From assembly GCF_021166475.1 (NCBI RefSeq), contig NZ_JAJOYS010000001.1:1364001-1428000 (forward strand): a DNA stretch of 64,000 nt. The letters run 5' to 3'. The position numbers and the translations under genes were made by a program. Under the pieces are notes generated by a model. The model saw nothing but the letters and a program-made list of their open reading frames with translations, searched no databases and had not been told where the DNA came from. This DNA comes from Pelagibacterium xiamenense. Its GTDB lineage: Bacteria > Pseudomonadota > Alphaproteobacteria > Rhizobiales > Devosiaceae. This document shows, piece by piece, positions 8,382 through 17,493 of this stretch. Numbering within the stretch: position 1 is the stretch's first letter; each line of letters opens with the position of its first letter.

Positions 8382-8867
8382 ATGGCGCTCGACAAGCTCG
8401 ACCGCAAAATTCTTCAACTCCTTCAGAAAGACGCGACCATGCCGGTGGCCGAAATCGGTCGCAAGGTAGGGCTTTCGACAACGCCGTGCTGGCGGCGCAT
8501 CCAGAAGATGGAGGAAGAGGGCGTGATCCGGCGCCGCGTGGCGGTGCTGAACCCTGAAAAGGTCAATGCGGGCGTGACCGTCTTCGTGGCCGTGCGGACC
8601 AACGAGCACAACGATGCCTGGCTGCGCAAATTTGCCGCCGTCGTGGAAGAGTTCACCGAGGTCGTCGAATTTTACAGAATGAGCGGCGAGGTCGACTATC
8701 TTCTGCGCGTCGTTGTGCCCTCGATCCAGGCCTATGACGTTTTTTACAAGAAGCTGATCGCCAAGATCCCGCTGACCGACGTCAGTTCCTCGTTCGCCAT
8801 GGAGCAGATCAAGTACACCACGGCGCTGCCGCTCGAGTTCGCTGTGGTGAGCGACGACGACAAGTAA
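8382..8867 (+). CDS. Lrp/AsnC family transcriptional regulator
   Basis: A 161-residue regulator with an N-terminal AsnC-type winged helix (LDKLDRKILQLLQKDATMPVAEIGRKVGLSTTPCWRRIQKMEEEGVIRRR, residues 3-53) and a C-terminal RAM domain with the 'VVEFYRMSGEVDYLLRVVVPSIQAYDVFYKKLI' ligand-binding and oligomerisation core. GGGGAG just before the ATG is a good ribosome-binding site. Such proteins usually sense an amino acid and form octamers. The neighbours (a divergent kinase and a convergent moaA) are not obvious targets, so it may act globally or on genes outside the window. Confidence 0.9.
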   Translation: MALDKLDRKILQLLQKDATMPVAEIGRKVGLSTTPCWRRIQKMEEEGVIRRRVAVLNPEKVNAGVTVFVAVRTNEHNDAWLRKFAAVVEEFTEVVEFYRMSGEVDYLLRVVVPSIQAYDVFYKKLIAKIPLTDVSSSFAMEQIKYTTALPLEFAVVSDDDK

Positions 8868-8925
8868 TTCGATACCAAAGACCGATGCTACGCCGCTTTC
8901 CGGTCGGACCCGAAAATGGCGGGGA

Positions 8926-9948
8926 TCAGCCGCCCGTAACGGACATATGCCGCGCCAGCGCCGGATCGGTATGCGTCCGGCCGATGACGAAGTCATGGCC
9001 TTTGGGCTTGAGGATCATGGCCCGGTCGAGTGCAGCATCGAGGCCTTCGGGACCCTTTGTGCGCAAGGCGTCGCGGAGGTCGACGCGGTCGTCCTGTCCC
9101 AGGCACATATAAAGCTGTCCGGTGCAGGTGAGCCGGACCCGGTTGCAACTCTCGCAGAAATTGTGGCTGAAAGGCGTGATGAAACCAAGCGTGCCGCCCG
9201 TTTCGGCAACGCGCATATAGCGGGCGGGTCCGCCCGTGCGCTTTGCGATGGGGTCGAGGGTGAAGCGCTCAGACAGCCGGTCGCGGACCTCGCGGAGCGA
9301 GAGGTGCGTTTCAGTGCGGTCGAGCGCGACGTCCCCGAGCGGCATCGCCTCGATCAGCGTCAGCTCGAACCCGCGTCCGTGCGCCCACTCGAGCATGGGG
9401 ACGATTTCGTCTTCGTTGACCCCGCGCATCGCGACCATGTTGATCTTGACGCCAAGTCCCGCCGCCTGCGCGGCCTCGATGCCGTCGAGGACTTGCGGAA
9501 GGCGTCCGCGCCGCGTGATCTCGGTGAACCGCGCGCCGTCGAGCGTATCGAGGGACACGTTGACCCGCTTGACCCCCAGCCCCGCAAGCGTTTCCGCGTG
9601 TTTGGCAAGCTGGCTGCCATTGGTGGTGAGCGTCAGTTCGTCCAGCGCGCCCGCGGCCAGGTGGGTCTCCGAAATGGCCGTGATAAGCTTCATTATGTCC
9701 CGTCGCACCAGCGGTTCTCCGCCAGTTAGCCGGACCTTGCGGACGCCGCGCGCCACGAACGCGCCGACGATTGTCTGGATTTCCTCGAAGCTGAGCACCT
9801 CGCTCTTGGGCAGGAACGTCATGTCCTCACCCATGCAATAGGTGCATCGGAAATCGCACCGGTCGGTGACCGAAACGCGCAGATATGTCACATGCCGGCC
9901 ATAGCGGTCGACAAGCGGCTTGTGCGGAGGCGGGTGGATTGCGTTCAT
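8926..9948 (-). CDS. moaA: GTP 3',8-cyclase MoaA (molybdenum cofactor synthesis)
   Basis: MoaA is the radical-SAM enzyme that, with MoaC, converts GTP to cyclic pyranopterin monophosphate, the first step of molybdopterin synthesis. The 340-residue protein has the radical-SAM cluster CxxxCxxC in [11 protein letters not shown] (Cys31, 35, 38) and the SAM-contact motif '[12 protein letters not shown]'. The C-terminal second [4Fe-4S] site is at '[21 protein letters not shown]', and the protein ends in the Gly-Gly tail (SVTGG) needed for activity. The ATG at 9948 is preferred over a GTG one codon upstream. It begins 51 bp after the L,D-transpeptidase stop on the same strand, so they may share a transcript. 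No other moa genes are nearby. Confidence 0.96.
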   Translation of the reverse strand: MNAIHPPPHKPLVDRYGRHVTYLRVSVTDRCDFRCTYCMGEDMTFLPKSEVLSFEEIQTIVGAFVARGVRKVRLTGGEPLVRRDIMKLITAISETHLAAGALDELTLTTNGSQLAKHAETLAGLGVKRVNVSLDTLDGARFTEITRRGRLPQVLDGIEAAQAAGLGVKINMVAMRGVNEDEIVPMLEWAHGRGFELTLIEAMPLGDVALDRTETHLSLREVRDRLSERFTLDPIAKRTGGPARYMRVAETGGTLGFITPFSHNFCESCNRVRLTCTGQLYMCLGQDDRVDLRDALRTKGPEGLDAALDRAMILKPKGHDFVIGRTHTDPALARHMSVTGG

Positions 9949-9999
9949 CACGCAACTATATGTGCGTGGCGCGCGACGCGAAAGGGTGTGGCGTGAAAA

Positions 10000-10593
10000 C
10001 TAATGCCTCACAACAACGAGAGCGCCGACCTCGACACGATTGTAGAGGTCGATGATGTCGTCGTTCGTAAGCCGGATGCAGCCAGAGGAAACGGCCTGGC
10101 CGATGGTCCAAGGCTCGGCCGTGCCGTGCAGACGGTAGAGCGTCGAGCCGATGTAAAGGGCGCGGGCGCCCAGGGGGTTCATCGGCCCGCCTTCCATATA
10201 GGCAGGCAGATCCGGTTGGCGGCGGCGCATGGCGGGCGGCGGCGTCCAGCCCGGCCACTCGGCCTTGCGGGTGATCCGGTGCGTGCCTGACCAGGTGAAG
10301 CCGTCCCGCCCGACGCCAACGCCGTATTTGAGCGCCTTGCCGTCCTCGAGGACGAGGTAGAGCCGCCGTTCGCTGGTGTCGACGACAATCGTTCCGGGTG
10401 TATAGGAGGTCTCGTAATCCACGACTTCGCGGCGGATCGGGCTGCCTTGTCCCATGATCGGTTCAGGCTTCGGGACCCATCTGCGCTCGCTGTGATCCCA
10501 GATGCGGTCGCCTTGAGCCATGCCGGCGCCGGTCAATCCGAGCGCGATGAAAAGAGCAACGAAAACCGCAGTCGCGTGCCGAGCGAATGTCAT
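10000..10593 (-). CDS. L,D-transpeptidase (YkuD/ErfK family), secreted
   Basis: A 197-residue periplasmic enzyme with a signal peptide (MTFARHATAVFVALFIALGLTGAGMAQ cleaved near residue 27) and a YkuD domain from about residue 67. The active site reads 'LYRLHGTAEP' (His156) and 'QAVSSGCIRLTNDDI' (nucleophile Cys172), the classic HGT...S(H)GC(I/V)R(L/M) arrangement. Such enzymes make 3-3 cross-links in peptidoglycan or attach proteins to it. Rhizobiales use several L,D-transpeptidases, so the specific role is open. It is divergent from rpiA with about 240 bp between the starts. Confidence 0.92.
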   Translation of the reverse strand: MTFARHATAVFVALFIALGLTGAGMAQGDRIWDHSERRWVPKPEPIMGQGSPIRREVVDYETSYTPGTIVVDTSERRLYLVLEDGKALKYGVGVGRDGFTWSGTHRITRKAEWPGWTPPPAMRRRQPDLPAYMEGGPMNPLGARALYIGSTLYRLHGTAEPWTIGQAVSSGCIRLTNDDIIDLYNRVEVGALVVVRH

Positions 10594-10837
10594 GAACTAG
10601 GCGTCCCCCAATGAAGCCGGAATCGGCATGATTCGGACCAGAACCGAGTTTTCAATAGCCGCATCCCGGCGCGCGCGGAAGGCGAAGACGCGCACGACTG
10701 TGTGAATTGACGAGCAGAGCGCGCGACTGTTGCACAAGCGCGACAGATTGCGGGCGGGGCAGCCGAAAGGCGAGTTGACAGCAGGCGCCTCCGCCCACGA
10801 ATGTGCGCCACGGATTCGGACCGGTGGAGGGAAAACG

Positions 10838-11539
10838 ATGAGCGAAGCGCTCAAACGGCAGGCGGCCGAGGCCGCGATGGGCGAAATTCGCGACGGTCAG
10901 CGTATCGGGTTGGGGACGGGATCGACAGCAAAGCACTTTGTCGATCTCCTTGGCGCGAAAGTTTCCCGGGGCTTCGAGTGCGTTTGCGTTCCGACCTCCG
11001 AGGTCACCGCCGCGCAGGCGCGGGGGTTGGGTATTCCCCTGACGACGCTCGAAGAGATCGACGCGCTTGACGTGACCATCGACGGGGCCGACGAAGTCGA
11101 TGACGACTTTCAACTGATCAAGGGCGCGGGCGGCGCCCTGTTGCGCGAGAAAATCGTCGCGGCTGCGTCCGCGCGCATGGTGGTGATTGCCGACATTTCC
11201 AAGCGCGTGAAAACCCTCGGGGCGTTTCCTCTTCCGATTGAGATCAATCTGTTCGGGCGGGCCGCCACGGCGCGGGCCATCGAGGGCGTCATGAGAGACT
11301 TCGGGGCCGAGGGCGGGCTTTCGCCGAGACGCAAACCGGACGGGGACAACTTCATCACCGACGGCGGTCATCTCATTCTGGACGCATCTTTTGGCCGCAT
11401 TTCGGACGCACAAGCGCTTTCGAAAGCCCTGCTTGACATCCCAGGCGTTGTCCAGCACGGGCTGTTTTTGAATTTGTGCCAGGAAGCCTATCTGGCAGGA
11501 CCGGATGGCGTTGTCCGTCTGTCCACCGCACGATCCTGA
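10838..11539 (+). CDS. rpiA: Ribose-5-phosphate isomerase A
   Basis: RpiA interconverts ribose-5-phosphate and ribulose-5-phosphate in the pentose phosphate pathway. From the ATG at 10838 the protein has 233 residues. GGAGGG lies nine bases before it, whereas an earlier in-frame start at 10730 has no support. Signatures are '[18 protein letters not shown]' (phosphate loop), '[29 protein letters not shown]' with the catalytic acid and lysine, and '[15 protein letters not shown]'. The next gene (DUF2059) starts 31 bp after the stop and is likely cotranscribed. Confidence 0.95.
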   Translation: MSEALKRQAAEAAMGEIRDGQRIGLGTGSTAKHFVDLLGAKVSRGFECVCVPTSEVTAAQARGLGIPLTTLEEIDALDVTIDGADEVDDDFQLIKGAGGALLREKIVAAASARMVVIADISKRVKTLGAFPLPIEINLFGRAATARAIEGVMRDFGAEGGLSPRRKPDGDNFITDGGHLILDASFGRISDAQALSKALLDIPGVVQHGLFLNLCQEAYLAGPDGVVRLSTARS

Positions 11540-11570
11540 CCCTGGCCATCTACGAAGGGACCGACGCATC

Positions 11571-12089
11571 ATGACCTTTTTGCCCAATTTGCGCCGTCTG
11601 CCGCTCAAGGCCGCACTTGCCGCGGCGCTGGCGCTCGGCGGCGTATCCGCCGCATCCGCGCAGCAGGAGATTTCTCCTGAGCATCTCTCTTTTGCGCGCC
11701 AATATGTCGACATGACTGACCAGGCCAACATTTTCGAGAACAGGCTCGTTGCGCTCGGTGTGACGATCATGCGCACGCTTGTCCAGCAGGACCCGTCGCT
11801 CACGGAGCCGGTGCAGGAAACCGTCCGTGAGGCCGTGCAGGAGTATCTGGAGCAGAAGGACCCGCTCTACGACCAGTTCGCGCGCATCTACGCCTCGCGC
11901 TTCACCATTGAAGAACTGCAGGAAATCATCGCGTTCTACGAGACCGAGACGGGGCAGAAGCTGCTCGACCAGAACCGCGGCATCAACCGCGACCTGCAGG
12001 GCGTGATGGAAGTCTGGCAGCGGAATGCTTCGCAAGAACTCATGGCCCGCACCCGCGCGATGCTGCGCGAGGACGGTTACGAGATCTGA
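11571..12089 (+). CDS. Secreted DUF2059 protein
   Basis: A 172-residue protein with a clear signal peptide (hydrophobic stretch to ALAALALGGVSAASAQ, cleavage near residue 27). A helical DUF2059 domain follows, marked by 'ASRFTIEELQEIIAFYETETGQKLLDQ', the most conserved segment of the family. It should be periplasmic; the family has no assigned function. It follows rpiA at short distance and is closed by the terminator at 12116-12143, so rpiA and this gene form one unit. The frame also opens earlier (11505), but the ATG at 11571 has GAAGGGA in front and begins the signal peptide directly. Confidence 0.85.
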   Translation: MTFLPNLRRLPLKAALAAALALGGVSAASAQQEISPEHLSFARQYVDMTDQANIFENRLVALGVTIMRTLVQQDPSLTEPVQETVREAVQEYLEQKDPLYDQFARIYASRFTIEELQEIIAFYETETGQKLLDQNRGINRDLQGVMEVWQRNASQELMARTRAMLREDGYEI

Positions 12090-12115
12090 TCGCTGCTGCT
12101 TCGCTGAACGATCGA

Positions 12116-12143
12116 CCCCTCGTCATCGGCGAGGGGTTTTTTT
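12116..12143 (+). terminator. Rho-independent terminator after the DUF2059 gene
   Basis: Stem CCCCTCG (12116-12122) and CGAGGGG (12130-12136) with a 7-base loop, followed directly by seven T. It ends the rpiA-DUF2059 unit. Confidence 0.9.
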
Positions 12144-12202
12144 GTGCGCACGCGCGGCCTATATCGGGACGGCTTGAGAACACGCAAAAAAAGGGGCGCC
12201 CC

Positions 12203-13582
12203 ATGAGCGATGAATTTGATCTGGTCGTTATCGGTGGGGGTTCAGGCGGTGTGCGGGCGGCGCGCATGTCCGCGCAGTTCGGCGCCAAGGTCGCCATCGT
12301 CGAGGAGTACCGGTACGGCGGCACATGCGTGATCCGGGGCTGCGTTCCGAAAAAGCTCTTCGTTTATGCCTCCCGCTTCAACGGGCTCTTCGACATCGCG
12401 CCGACCTTTGGCTGGCAGGTGGACGCCAAATTCGACTGGCCGACGCTTCTTGCCAACAAGAACAAGGAAATCGCCAGGCTCGAAAGCATTTATGAAAAGC
12501 TGCTCGATACCGCCGGCGTCACTGTTTTTCATGACCGCGCCGTGCTCAAGGGCGCCGATACGGTGGCGCTCCAATCCGGAAAGACACTCAAAGCCAAGCA
12601 TATCCTCGTCGCGACTGGCGGCGCGCCGTTCAAGCCGCAGATAGAAGGGGCTGAACTCGGTATAACCTCCAACGAGGCGTTTCATCTCGAGACGCTGCCG
12701 CGCACGATCCTGATCGAGGGCGGTGGCTATATCGCGGTGGAATTCGCAACGATCTTCGCCGGGCTGGGGGTCGACACGACGCTGGTTTACCGCCGCGACA
12801 AGATCCTGCGCGGGTTCGATCACGACCTGCGCGACGGTCTCGAAGACGAAATGCGCTCGCGCGGCATCCGCTTCCGCTACGGCTATCATATTGCCGGGCT
12901 GTGCAAGGATGGCGAGGGTGTTTGCGTCAGCTTCTCGCACGGCGAGGAGGCGACCTTCGACAAGGTGATGTTCGCAACCGGGCGGCATCCCAATACGGAT
13001 GGTATGGGCCTCGAAGAGGCGGGCGTTGAACTCGACCAGAGCGGGGCCATCGTGGTCGACGAATATTCGCGCTCCTCGGTACCCTCGATCTACGCTGTGG
13101 GCGACGTAACGGCACGCGCGGCACTGACCCCCGTGGCGATCCGCGAGGGCGCCGCGTTTGCGCAGACGGTATTCAATCACGCGCCGACAGTCGTGCCCTA
13201 CGATCTCATCCCGACCGCGGTCTTTTCCGAGCCGGAGATCGGGACCGTCGGGCTACCCGAGCACGTAGCTGCAGAGCGCTATCACTCCATCGACGTCTAT
13301 GTGACCCGGTTCAGGCCGATGCAGAATACGCTTTCGGACCGGACCGAGAAGATGATGCTCAAGCTCATCACCGAGACCGCGAGCGGCAAGGTGATCGGCT
13401 GTCATATTTTCGGGCCTGGGGCAGGGGAGATGATCCAGCTCGTTGCCATTCCGATGGGCATGGGGGCGACCAAAGCCGATTTCGATCGGGCGATCGCGGT
13501 GCACCCGACAGCGGCAGAAGAACTTGTGACGCTCAAGGCCCCGAGTTATCGTATTATTGACGGCGAGAAAACGGGCGTTTGA
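12203..13582 (+). CDS. gor: Glutathione-disulfide reductase
   Basis: A 459-residue FAD- and NADPH-dependent disulfide reductase that keeps glutathione reduced. The FAD loop is VVIGGGSGGVRAAR (residues 8-21), and the redox disulfide is in GGTCVIRGCVPKK (Cys42, Cys47). The NADPH loop is 'EGGGYIAVEFATIFAGLG', and the C-terminal interface has the active-site His-Glu pair in 'AVHPTAAEELVTL'. The RGCVPKK context and the basic residues in the NADPH site place it with glutathione reductases rather than lipoamide or mercuric reductases. A GGGGC element precedes the ATG. The GST at 5846 and the Atm1-like exporter at 29670 are other glutathione-linked genes in the window. Confidence 0.93.
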   Translation: MSDEFDLVVIGGGSGGVRAARMSAQFGAKVAIVEEYRYGGTCVIRGCVPKKLFVYASRFNGLFDIAPTFGWQVDAKFDWPTLLANKNKEIARLESIYEKLLDTAGVTVFHDRAVLKGADTVALQSGKTLKAKHILVATGGAPFKPQIEGAELGITSNEAFHLETLPRTILIEGGGYIAVEFATIFAGLGVDTTLVYRRDKILRGFDHDLRDGLEDEMRSRGIRFRYGYHIAGLCKDGEGVCVSFSHGEEATFDKVMFATGRHPNTDGMGLEEAGVELDQSGAIVVDEYSRSSVPSIYAVGDVTARAALTPVAIREGAAFAQTVFNHAPTVVPYDLIPTAVFSEPEIGTVGLPEHVAAERYHSIDVYVTRFRPMQNTLSDRTEKMMLKLITETASGKVIGCHIFGPGAGEMIQLVAIPMGMGATKADFDRAIAVHPTAAEELVTLKAPSYRIIDGEKTGV

Positions 13583-13700
13583 GCCCAACCCGTCGCAACC
13601 TTAGACCATTGAATACTTGGCATTGGGGGGTGGACTTGCTAGACCGCCCCACCCGCCGGGCTTTTCCGGCGGCACGATAGCGATTGAAGCGAGAGAAACG

Positions 13701-15077
13701 ATGAGCACGTGGACACCTGACAGTTGGAGGACGAAGCCAATCCTGCAGGTCCCGACCTATCCGAGCCAGACTGAGCTTGAGGCGGTCGAGGCCCGGCTCG
13801 CTTCGTTTCCCCCGCTGGTTTTTGCAGGCGAGGCACGCGACCTCAAGGCCAACCTGGCCGAGGTCGCAAAGGGAAAAGCCTTCCTTTTGCAGGGCGGCGA
13901 TTGTGCCGAGAGCTTTGCCGAACATCACGCGGATCATATCCGCGACTTCTTCCGCGTTTTCCTGCAGATGGCGGTGGTCTTGACCCATGGCGGGTCCAAG
14001 CCCGTCGTCAAGGTCGGCCGTATCGCGGGGCAGTTCGCCAAGCCGCGCTCGGCCGATACCGAGATCATCGACGGTGTGTCGCTGCCATCCTACAGGGGTG
14101 ACATCATCAACGGCATCGAGTTCACCGAGGAATCTCGTGTGCCCGACCCCAACCGTCAGCTCGAGGCGTACCGGCAGTCCGCCGCGACGCTCAACCTCCT
14201 GCGCGCGTTCTCGGCGGGCGGTTTCGCGAACCTCAATCGTGTGCACGAATGGACGATGGGGTTCGTCAAGGACTCCAATTGGTACCCGCGCTATGAAGAG
14301 GTTGCCCGGAAGATCGACGATGCGATTACCTTCCTCGGTGCGCTCGGGCTCAATCCGGAAAATACGCCGGTGCTGCGGGAAACCAAGTTCTTCACCTCGC
14401 ACGAGGCGCTGCTGCTCGGCTACGAAGAGGCGCTGACCCGCCGGGACTCGATCACCAACGACTGGTACGCGACTTCAGGCCACATGGTCTGGATCGGCGA
14501 CCGCACGCGCAATCCCGACCACGCGCATGTCGAATACTTCCGCGGCATCAACAATCCGATCGGCCTCAAATGCGGACCGTCGCTTCAGGCGGACGATTTG
14601 AAGCGGCTGATGGAAACCCTCAATCCCAAGGATGAGGCAGGCCGGCTGACGCTGATCGCACGGTTCGGTTCGGACAAGATCGCCGAACATCTTCCGCGGC
14701 TCATCGAGACGGTGAAGGCCGAGGGCAGGACAGTCGTCTGGTGTTGCGATCCGATGCACGGCAATGTCGTCAAGGCGTCCTCGGGCTACAAGACGCGGCC
14801 GTTCGAACGGATCCTGTCGGAGGTCAAGTCGTTCTTCGATATTCACCGTGACATGGGTACAGTCGCCGGCGGCGTGCATGTGGAAATGACCGGGCGGGAC
14901 GTCACCGAATGCACCGGCGGGGTCTCCGCGGTCACCGAAGCAAGCCTTTCAGACCGCTACCACACGCATTGCGATCCGCGCCTCAATGCCAGCCAGGCGC
15001 TGGAACTGGCGTTCCTCATCGCAGAGGAAATGCAGAACCAGCGCATGGGCGGCGACGCTGCCAGGGCAGCGGGCTAG
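13701..15077 (+). CDS. aroF: 3-deoxy-7-phosphoheptulonate synthase, class II
   Basis: The first enzyme of the shikimate pathway, condensing phosphoenolpyruvate and erythrose-4-phosphate. The 458-residue sequence is of the plant-like class II type: '[18 protein letters not shown]' at the start, '[15 protein letters not shown]' with the metal-binding Cys, '[16 protein letters not shown]', and '[15 protein letters not shown]' with metal-ligand and substrate residues near the C-terminus. The ATG at 13701 follows GAGAGAAACG; an upstream in-frame codon (13617) adds a low-quality tail. No other aro genes adjoin it. Gene-symbol usage for class II enzymes varies (aroF or aroG). Confidence 0.94.
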   Translation: MSTWTPDSWRTKPILQVPTYPSQTELEAVEARLASFPPLVFAGEARDLKANLAEVAKGKAFLLQGGDCAESFAEHHADHIRDFFRVFLQMAVVLTHGGSKPVVKVGRIAGQFAKPRSADTEIIDGVSLPSYRGDIINGIEFTEESRVPDPNRQLEAYRQSAATLNLLRAFSAGGFANLNRVHEWTMGFVKDSNWYPRYEEVARKIDDAITFLGALGLNPENTPVLRETKFFTSHEALLLGYEEALTRRDSITNDWYATSGHMVWIGDRTRNPDHAHVEYFRGINNPIGLKCGPSLQADDLKRLMETLNPKDEAGRLTLIARFGSDKIAEHLPRLIETVKAEGRTVVWCCDPMHGNVVKASSGYKTRPFERILSEVKSFFDIHRDMGTVAGGVHVEMTGRDVTECTGGVSAVTEASLSDRYHTHCDPRLNASQALELAFLIAEEMQNQRMGGDAARAAG

Positions 15078-15085
15078 CAGAACGG

Positions 15086-15128
15086 CCGCGGGGGTGTTCG
15101 GCGTTTCCGGATACCCCGCGGCGTCTTT
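15086..15128 (+). terminator. Possible terminator after the DAHP synthase gene
   Basis: CCGCGGGG (15086-15093) pairs with CCCCGCGG (15114-15121) around a 20-base loop, followed by CGTCTTTT. The T-tract is weak and the loop large, so this is only a plausible terminator. Confidence 0.4.
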
Positions 15129-15255
15129 TCCGGACGGTTCTCCCGCGCACAAAACCGCCCAGCGCCGGCTGGGCGTCGCCGTTTAGCAGAACATTAACCC
15201 TAACAGGGGCATAACATATGCAAGGTTTTGTCTTGCAGTGCTCTTGGAGGGTGCG

Positions 15256-16191
15256 ATGTCCCGCGTAGTTTTGGGCATGACGGCTGGCACGTTGCTGGCC
15301 ATTTCCGCCGGTTCGGCTTTTGCGGCCGATTGGGGCGCTGCGCCGTCCGAGCCGGTTCTGCGGCCGGCCTATCCCGCCGATTGGGAGCAACCCGATCCGC
15401 TAACGTTTGAAATCGGACTGCGCTATTTCTACGGCATGGGCCGTCAGTCGATGAGTGTCGGGGGGCTCGATCACTCCGTAGAGGATCAGAGCCACTTTGT
15501 CGAACTTCACGGGCGGATCGACGATGCGTCCACGGACTCGTTTCTCAAAGGCAATCTCGGCTTCGCGGCGGCGATCGACGGGTCTTATGAAACGCCGGCC
15601 ACACTCGGCACCTCGGTCGATACCGACTCCGGGACGATCGCCTATGCCGGCGCTGATTTCGGCTACACGCCGTTCGGCAACGAGGCGTTCCGGTTCGGCG
15701 GCCTCGTCGGTTATCAATACCTCAACGAATCCGTCGATATGGGCCGGGCGGGGTTCGTCACCGAGGGTGGCGGCGGCGACAGCAGTCCCAATAATCTTGA
15801 AATCCACGCACTTCGCCTTGGCGTAACAGCCCAGACCAACATCAACGACATGTTCGATTTCACAATCGACGCCGCGGCGATCCCGTTCGCCCATTTGTCG
15901 GGCACCTATGGTGCCATGTCCGTCGGTAGCGTCGGGGGGCAGTCCCAGGGGTCGGCGGTGGGCATCGCCGGCAATTTGTACGGCGGTTCGGTCGAGGCTA
16001 TGGCCGGCTTCCACCCAACAGAGAATCTTGTCATCCGTGCCGGTGCCCGCGGCTACTACCTCACGGGCCCTGTCGAAACGAGCTTTGAAATGCGCGACGC
16101 CGACGGGGAAAACGCGCAGGGCTATGTCGCCGACGGCAACATTGAGCTTTGGCGTTGGGGGCCGGTCATCGAACTCACTGGTACGTTCTGA
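15256..16191 (+). CDS. Outer-membrane beta-barrel protein
   Basis: A 311-residue protein with a signal peptide (MSRVVLGMTAGTLLAISAGSAFA, cleavage near residue 23). It has alternating hydrophobic/polar strands rich in Gly and aromatic residues (for example 'GLRYFYGMG', 'GFAAAIDGSY', 'FGGLVGYQYLNESVDMG', 'VIRAGARGYYLTGP') and a C-terminal strand ending in Phe (ELTGTF), the usual signal for outer-membrane insertion. The length fits a porin-like or OmpA/omptin-type barrel of perhaps 10-12 strands. GGAGGG lies six bases before the ATG. It stands alone between two hairpins and its ligand or role is unknown. Confidence 0.75.
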   Translation: MSRVVLGMTAGTLLAISAGSAFAADWGAAPSEPVLRPAYPADWEQPDPLTFEIGLRYFYGMGRQSMSVGGLDHSVEDQSHFVELHGRIDDASTDSFLKGNLGFAAAIDGSYETPATLGTSVDTDSGTIAYAGADFGYTPFGNEAFRFGGLVGYQYLNESVDMGRAGFVTEGGGGDSSPNNLEIHALRLGVTAQTNINDMFDFTIDAAAIPFAHLSGTYGAMSVGSVGGQSQGSAVGIAGNLYGGSVEAMAGFHPTENLVIRAGARGYYLTGPVETSFEMRDADGENAQGYVADGNIELWRWGPVIELTGTF

Positions 16192-16218
16192 CGTCCCTCA
16201 ATCGGTATCCAATCGTCC

Positions 16219-16254
16219 ACGCGGCCCGATGGCATTCCATCCGGCCGCGTTTTT
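16219..16254 (+). terminator. Rho-independent terminator after the outer-membrane protein gene
   Basis: A long GC-rich stem, 16219-16232 against 16237-16250 with one bulge and a four-base loop, followed by five T. It is placed 28 bp after the stop codon. Confidence 0.85.
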
Positions 16255-16373
16255 CATTTTCGAAATGCCGGTTGCAATCATGCCCGTGGTCTAATCGCAC
16301 GCGTCCGTCCCATTCTTTTGATGAACGGCATTCGCCGTGACCGTCAAACAAGAGTTCGGGAGGATATTGACCA

Positions 16374-17363
16374 ATGCTACGCAAACTCGGCCGTTCTGAC
16401 CTGGAAGTGAGTGCCGTCGGCCTGGGCTGCTGGGCCATCGGAGGGCCTTTTTTTCTTGATGGCAAACCCGATGGTTGGGGTGACGTTGACGACAATCAGT
16501 CGATCCGGGCTATCGAACTCGCCCTCGACCTCGGCGCGCGGCTGTTCGATACCGCGGATGCCTACGGCACGGGCCACAGTGAAAGTGTGATCGGCAGGGC
16601 GCTGGGTAAGCGCCGAGAGGACGTCGTGATCGCAACGAAGTTCGGTTTCACCTATGACCAGGAGACCAAAGCTCTGATCACGACCGATGTGCAGCCTTCC
16701 TACATCCGCGAGGCCTGCGCCGCGTCGCTGCGCCGGTTGAACACTGACTACATCGACCTTTACCAGATCCATGTTGGCGAACTGACCGACAGTGAGGCCG
16801 ACCGCGCGGGTGAGGAACTCGAAAAACTCTGTCGGGAGGGTGCCATCCGCTACTGGGGCTGGAGCACGGACAATGCCCGCGCCGCCGCGCGTATGCTGGA
16901 CTTCCCCCATTTCACCGCCGTCCAACAGGAGCTGAGCGTTTTCAACGATGGTCCGGACATGCTCGCGCTGTGCGAAGCGGAAAATCTGGCAAGCCTCAAC
17001 CGTTCGCCTTTGGCGATGGGCATGCTAACGGGCAAGTTCTCGTCTTCGACCGTACTGCCGAGTACCGACGTGCGTGCCGCCGGGCATAGCTGGGTCCGGC
17101 ATTTCGAGGATGGGCGACCCAAACCGGAGGTTCTTGCGCGGGTCGAGGCCATCCGCGAGCTTCTGCAGACCGGAGGCCGCACCCTCGCCCAGGGCGCTCT
17201 TAGCTGGAACCTCGCCCGCTCGGCCAAAACCGTGCCCATTCCGGGTTTCAAAACCGAAGCGCAGGTCCGGGACAATCTCGGTGCGATGGCAAAGGGTCCT
17301 TTGCCGCAAAGCGTCATGGCCGAGATCGACAAGGTCCTTGCCTTGGAAACCGAAACCGTCTGA
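16374..17363 (+). CDS. Aldo/keto reductase
   Basis: A 329-residue NADP(H)-dependent TIM-barrel oxidoreductase. The catalytic Asp and Tyr are in 'ARLFDTADAYGTGHSESVIGRAL', Lys in 'DVVIATKFGF', and the fourth residue in 'TDYIDLYQIHV'. The cofactor site near the C-terminus reads 'TVPIPGFKTEAQVRDNLGAM'. The start has GGGAGG at a suitable distance. The physiological substrate cannot be told; related proteins reduce sugars, aldehydes or dehydrate-type intermediates. It is a single-gene unit flanked by hairpins at 16219 and 17385. Confidence 0.88.
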   Translation: MLRKLGRSDLEVSAVGLGCWAIGGPFFLDGKPDGWGDVDDNQSIRAIELALDLGARLFDTADAYGTGHSESVIGRALGKRREDVVIATKFGFTYDQETKALITTDVQPSYIREACAASLRRLNTDYIDLYQIHVGELTDSEADRAGEELEKLCREGAIRYWGWSTDNARAAARMLDFPHFTAVQQELSVFNDGPDMLALCEAENLASLNRSPLAMGMLTGKFSSSTVLPSTDVRAAGHSWVRHFEDGRPKPEVLARVEAIRELLQTGGRTLAQGALSWNLARSAKTVPIPGFKTEAQVRDNLGAMAKGPLPQSVMAEIDKVLALETETV

Positions 17364-17384
17364 GGCCGGATGACCTCAGCCACG

Positions 17385-17415
17385 ACGCCGGGTTGCCCGC
17401 TACGCAGCCCGGCGT
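17385..17415. repeat. 12-bp inverted repeat between the aldo/keto reductase gene and nadE
   Basis: ACGCCGGGTTGC (17385-17396) faces GCAGCCCGGCGT (17404-17415), complementary except for one G-T pair, with a 7-base loop. There is no T-tract, so it is either a Rho-assisted end of the reductase transcript or a stem in the nadE leader. Confidence 0.5.
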
Positions 17416-17493
17416 TGCTACGTGCGCACCTTGCGCTTGACCGGCACGCGGGATAAGGCTTGCGCCGCTCGCAAGATACGCCGGATACCACCC